A stretch of 5,827 bases of DNA from Hydrogenothermaceae bacterium (GTDB taxonomy: Bacteria > Aquificota > Aquificae > Hydrogenothermales > Hydrogenothermaceae). The translations under genes and the position numbers were made by a program. This document shows, in pieces, positions 1 through 5,827 of this stretch; position 1 is the first letter of the stretch; every line of letters begins with the position of its first letter. The stretch lies in the NCBI GenBank assembly GCA_026984415.1, contig JALSSE010000003.1:1-5827 (forward strand), given 5' to 3'. Under the pieces are notes generated by a model. The model saw nothing but the letters and a program-made list of their open reading frames with translations. It did no database searches and had not been told where the DNA came from.

Positions 1-675
1 TCATTATCAACCTTATTTGTATTGGTTCTGTCTTTTTTATTTTCTATTTATTCACTTCAGCCATTAAGAAAAGCCCTTAACATACTTGAAGAAACTACAA
101 AAGATATTATCCACGATATAAACACTCCGTTAATGAGCATATTAGTAAATTTAAAAATACTTAAAATGTCCTATAAAGAAAATGAAGAAATTAAAAGAAT
201 AGAACAGGCAACAAACCAGCTAAAAAACCTTTACCAAAACTTAAATCTTATTTCAAAAGAAATTAAAAAAAATATTGAAAGTGTAAACATAAAATCAGTA
301 ATTCAAAAAGAATTAGATAACTTCCAGAAACTTTATCCAGAGATAAAAGTAAGGGTAGATTTGAAAAATACTGTTTTAGAAACAGATAAAACAGCTTTAG
401 AAAGGATTATATCAAACCTTTTATCAAACGCTTTTAAACACAACATTCCAGATGGATATGTAAAAGTTATATTAACCTCTGAAAAATTAATTATTGAAAA
501 CAGCAGTAGAGAAATTAAAAATCCTGAAAAGCTTTTTGATAGATTTTATAAAGAATCACAGAGAGGATTAGGATTAGGTCTTTCAATTGTTAAAAAGTTA
601 AGTGAAGATTTAGGTTTTAAAGTTAAGATAGAAACAGAAAAAAACAGATTTAAAATTTTATTGATTTTCCAATAA
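1..675 (+). CDS. Sensor histidine kinase, C-terminal part (5' end cut by window edge)
   Basis: Membrane-bound two-component sensor kinase that would autophosphorylate on His and pass the phosphate to a response regulator, probably encoded just outside the window. The frame is open from base 1; a TTG at 22 lies inside a membrane helix and is unlikely to be the true start. The 224 visible residues begin with the end of a transmembrane segment (about 1-18), followed after a very short linker with no obvious HAMP domain by a HisKA helix with the H box IIHDINTPLMSI (His codon at 112-114). The ATPase domain follows: N box SNLLSNAFKHN (about 427-459), a degenerate G1 box ENSS (about 499-510) in place of the usual DxGxG, an F box LFDRFYK (532-552) and an intact G2 box GLGLGLSIV (568-594). 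The gene ends at TAA 673-675, overlapping the convergent phosphatase gene by 18 bp. The signal it senses cannot be told, because the sensor region is missing. Confidence 0.9.
   Translation, partial: SLSTLFVLVLSFLFSIYSLQPLRKALNILEETTKDIIHDINTPLMSILVNLKILKMSYKENEEIKRIEQATNQLKNLYQNLNLISKEIKKNIESVNIKSVIQKELDNFQKLYPEIKVRVDLKNTVLETDKTALERIISNLLSNAFKHNIPDGYVKVILTSEKLIIENSSREIKNPEKLFDRFYKESQRGLGLGLSIVKKLSEDLGFKVKIETEKNRFKILLIFQ
658..675. repeat. Short inverted repeat spanning the convergent gene overlap
   Basis: TTATTG and CAATAA form a perfect 6-bp inverted repeat around the loop ATTTTC. It coincides exactly with the 18 bp shared by the kinase gene and the phosphatase gene, with the two stop codons (TTA read as TAA on the - strand, and TAA on the + strand) at its outer ends. 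The outer three pairs follow automatically from the stop codons. The stem is AT-rich and has no T-run after it, so it is at best a weak bidirectional terminator. Confidence 0.35.
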
Positions 676-1304
676 CGTTTCCACTTCCTTAAATGAATCA
701 ATTATAAAGTCTGGATTATAATTTTTAGCGACATCAAACTTCCCAAAACCGTAGGAAACAAGACACGTTTTTATCCCAGACTGTTTCCCTGCAAGTATAT
801 CAGCTTCACTATCTCCAATAATTATTGCTTTCTCTGAGTTAATAGGCATATTTTCAATAGCATGAAGAACAGGTAAAGGGTGTGGTTTTTTTTCTGGGGT
901 TGTATCCCCTCCAACAACAACATCAAAAAATTCAAATAAGTTAAGTTCTTTCAAAATCTGGACAGATAAATCCTCGTACTTGTTTGTTACTACACCTAAA
1001 TATTTACCTTTGCTCTTTAAGTTTTTTAAAACATCTTCAACAAATGGATAAGGTTTTGAATATGTTGTTAGATTTGAAAAATAGTATTCTCTAAAAAGAT
1101 TTACACCTTCTTTTATAAGTTCCTCATTACTGGTTTTTAAAACGCCTTCAATTAACCTTTTTCCACCATAACCAACATGTTTTATTATTTCATTCTCAGG
1201 AAGTGGCTCTCTGTTTAGTTTTTTTAACGCATAATTTACAGCAACAGCTATATCTTTTCCTGAATCTAAAATAGTTCCATCTAAATCAAATAAATAAATA
1301 TCCA

Positions 1305-1305
<1 letters not shown>
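658..1305 (-). CDS. gph: HAD-family phosphatase, probable phosphoglycolate phosphatase
   Basis: Cytoplasmic HAD-superfamily hydrolase of 215 residues, a usual length for Gph-like enzymes, which dephosphorylate 2-phosphoglycolate. Motif I is FDLDGT with nucleophile Asp7 and acid/base Asp9. Residues about 15-85 form a helical C1 cap containing VGYGGKRLI (44-52), resembling the G-rich cap motif of phosphoglycolate phosphatases. Motif II is VVTNK (Thr107), motif III is KKPHP (Lys140) and motif IV is GDSEAD (Asp165, Asp169). All catalytic residues are present. The ATG shares one base with the TAA of the upstream ftsB-like gene (TAATG) and has no good Shine-Dalgarno sequence, so it is probably translated by termination-reinitiation. 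It is the last gene of the unit. The superfamily is certain. The substrate is inferred; a related pyrophosphatase (PpaX) or another sugar-phosphate phosphatase is possible, as this family is promiscuous. Confidence 0.88.
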
Positions 1306-4443
<3,138 letters not shown>

Positions 4444-4451
<8 letters not shown>

Positions 4452-4938
4452 ATTTAACTCCTTCCATATCTTCTATAAATGCTTCATGTAAAGACCTTAC
4501 AGCAAGTTCCGCATATTTTTCATGGATTAAACACGAAATCTTTATTTCAGAAGTGGAAATCGCATAAATATTTATACCTTCCCTATCTAAAACTTCAAAC
4601 ATCCTTGCTGCTGTTCCTGCATGGGTTTTCATACCCAAACCAACCACAGAAATTTTTGCAATTTTATCATCCCTTTCTACATCTTTAGCCCCAATCTCTT
4701 TTGCAACCATCCTTGATATTTCTTCAGCAAAATCAGCATCAGCTTTATTAACTGTAAATGAAATATCTGTATAACCTTCGTGGGAAACATTTTGAACTAT
4801 CATATCTACTACTATATTGTTGTCTCCTAATGCTTTAAATAATTTTGCAGCTATTCCCGGTCTATCAGGAACTCTAACAACTGTAATTTTTGATTCTTTT
4901 AATTCATGGCTTATTCCTCTTACTGCTACTCTTTCCAT
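4444..4938 (-). CDS. Probable internal translation product of lysC: aspartokinase beta (regulatory) subunit
   Basis: An in-frame ATG (4936-4938, Met247 of the full protein) sits just between the kinase domain and the first ACT domain and would give a 164-residue protein made of the two ACT domains only. GGAGG lies 11 bases before it. Known aspartokinases of the alpha2beta2 class (Bacillus subtilis LysC, Corynebacterium glutamicum LysC, Thermus) make the beta subunit from such an internal start, at about residue 246-250. The residues here ([10 protein letters not shown]) align well with those beta starts. The beta subunit would bind Lys/Thr and complete the regulatory interface. The ATG and the GGAGG are seen directly; actual expression is inferred. 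Confidence 0.6.
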
Positions 4939-5676
4939 ATCTTCATTTTCCTCCACTATCCATGTCCCATCTTCATCTAAAAATGAAGATTTTACATGTA
5001 TTTTAACTCCATATTTTGCTGCAAATTCAACAGAACGAATCTGCATAACCTTTGAACCTAAAGATGCCATTTCCATCATTTCTTCGTATGAAATCATCTC
5101 TATTTTTTTTGCATTTTCTACAATTCTCGGGTCTGCGGTAAATACTCCTGTAACATCTGTATAAATTTCACATACATCTGCATTTATTGCTGCTGCTATC
5201 GCAACAGCTGTTGTATCAGAACCACCTCTTCCAAGGGTAGTAATGTTCCCTTCGTCTGAAACACCTTGAAATCCTGCAATTATTGGAACTTTACCTTCAT
5301 CAATTAATTTAAATATCCTGTGGGTATCAATTTTACTAATTCTTGCTTTTGTATGGGAAGAATCTGTGAAAATTGGAACCTGCCATCCTGTTAAACTAAC
5401 TGCATCAATTCCCATCTCTTTTAAAGCTATTGCAATTAACCCAATTGCAACCTGTTCACCTGTGGAAACTATCTGGTCTACTTCCCTTGGGTCTGGTCTA
5501 TCTGACATCTCCCTTGTTAAAGTAAGTAGCCTGTCTGTTTCTCCACTCATAGCAGAAGAAACAACAACAACCCTGTTTCCTTCATCTACAGCCTTTTTTA
5601 TTTTCTTTGCAACATTTTTTATTCTTTCTACACTTCCGACAGATGTTCCACCGAATTTCTGTACAACTAAAGGCAA
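4444..5676 (-). CDS. lysC: Aspartate kinase (LysC type, with tandem ACT domains)
   Basis: Phosphorylates L-aspartate, the first step toward Lys (diaminopimelate), Thr, Met and Ile. It has 410 residues, close to monofunctional LysC of Bacillus (about 408). The amino-acid kinase domain (about 2-230) shows KFGGTSVGS (7-15), [13 protein letters not shown] (39-51), STGEQVA (71-77), GRGGSDTTA (149-157) and [13 protein letters not shown] (172-184). Two ACT domains follow (about 263-335 and 341-405), with the effector-site motif DMIVQNVS (291-298) and TDISFTV, as in Lys/Thr-feedback-inhibited enzymes. There is no homoserine dehydrogenase fusion. The start is TTG, six bases after GGAGG, and an in-frame TAA lies seven codons upstream; the protein then begins exactly where the family does ([12 protein letters not shown]). 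It is the first gene of the unit inside the window. An in-frame Met247 with its own GGAGG suggests a second, shorter product. Confidence 0.97.
4456..4463 (-). promoter_or_regulatory. Ribosome-binding site of the biotin carboxylase gene, inside the end of lysC
   Basis: AAGGAGTT on the - strand, just ahead of the ATG at 4449-4451. The core AAGGAG is six bases from the start. It lies within the last lysC codons, so ribosomes finishing lysC pass directly over it, which fits translational coupling across the 8-nt overlap. Confidence 0.85.
4950..4954 (-). promoter_or_regulatory. Internal ribosome-binding site within lysC
   Basis: GGAGG on the - strand, inside the codons for Val241-Glu242, 11 bases before the in-frame ATG of Met247. 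The spacing is a little longer than ideal. An out-of-frame ATG in between reads into a stop after six codons, so it would not make a meaningful protein. Confidence 0.55.
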
Positions 5677-5827
5677 ATTAATCCTCCAAAATCTTTAAGA
5701 TATTTAGTTTTCTATATTTTATAATAATTTTCAACTTATTTCTTGCTAAATGACAAAAAATTACAACCTTATTAATGTTAAAATCTTTATCCTTTCAGAT
5801 AGGAAATACTTTAAATTTAGAGGTAAA
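5677..5827. other. AT-rich leader/intergenic stretch upstream of lysC
   Basis: Beyond the lysC ribosome-binding site I see no complete gene, tRNA or riboswitch-like fold. AT-rich blocks such as TATTATAAAATA (- strand, 5715-5726) and a TTGTCA (- strand, 5751-5756) resemble promoter elements, but no pair has proper spacing. The promoter of the unit may lie here or beyond the edge. Short open frames run off the right edge on both strands and cannot be judged. Confidence 0.4.
5683..5687 (-). promoter_or_regulatory. Ribosome-binding site fixing the TTG start of lysC
   Basis: GGAGG on the - strand, six bases before the TTG at 5674-5676. There is no ATG or GTG in this frame between the upstream in-frame stop and the TTG, so this site decides the start. 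Confidence 0.85.

Noticed and set aside
5706..5756. Promoter-like TTGTCA, TTGAAA and TATAAA elements upstream of lysC on the - strand
   Set aside because: The spacings are 24-27 nt for TTGTCA to the AT-rich boxes, and TTGAAA has only AAAACT at 17 nt. Such strings are expected by chance in AT-rich DNA.
5750..5827. Possible divergent + strand gene starts (ATG at 5750 and at 5775), both open to the right edge
   Set aside because: Neither has a Shine-Dalgarno sequence. The frames are only 26 and 17 codons before the edge, and frames on the other strand are also partly open in this AT-rich stretch.
5761..5827. Possible C-terminus of an upstream - strand gene (frames ending at TAA 5761-5763 or TGA 5795-5797)
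   Set aside because: Both tails are too short to recognise and neither resembles a known protein end.
5677..5827. Lysine riboswitch (L box) ahead of lysC
   Set aside because: The visible leader lacks the length, the conserved purine-rich loops and the stable helices such an element needs.

Overview
The window is AT-rich and tightly packed. Its proteins are rich in Lys, Glu and Ile. It carries a stand-alone biotin carboxylase of the two-subunit pyruvate/2-oxoglutarate carboxylase type, an eno-ftsB pair and a histidine kinase with an HDINTP-type H box. Together these suggest a low-GC thermophilic chemolithoautotroph of the Aquificota, perhaps Hydrogenothermaceae (Sulfurihydrogenibium/Persephonella-like). 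That assignment is inferred from protein character and was not tested by any search.

Layout: the left edge (1-675, + strand) holds the C-terminal part of a sensor histidine kinase. It meets, tail to tail and with an 18-bp overlap, a five-gene unit on the - strand that fills the rest (5676 down to 658). In transcription order this unit is lysC (aspartokinase, TTG start), a biotin carboxylase subunit (pycA/cfiB/accC type), eno (enolase), an ftsB/divIC-like septum protein, and a gph-like HAD phosphatase. The junctions are an 8-nt overlap, a 17-nt gap, a 47-nt overlap and a 1-nt overlap, so co-transcription and translational coupling are very likely. The right end (5677-5827) is a short AT-rich leader or intergenic stretch with no recognisable promoter or complete gene.

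How the genes fit together: three of the five act around the PEP/pyruvate/oxaloacetate/aspartate node. Enolase interconverts 2-phosphoglycerate and PEP. The carboxylase subunit probably helps make oxaloacetate from pyruvate, or carboxylates 2-oxoglutarate in a reductive TCA cycle. Aspartokinase commits aspartate to Lys/Thr/Met synthesis. The HAD protein probably clears 2-phosphoglycolate or a similar small phosphate ester, and the FtsB-like protein belongs to cell division. These are housekeeping genes and I see no novel system. The points most worth a second look are an in-frame internal ribosome-binding site and start in lysC (Met247), which predicts a separate regulatory beta subunit, the 47-nt eno/ftsB overlap, and the carboxylase subunit having no biotin-carrier partner beside it.
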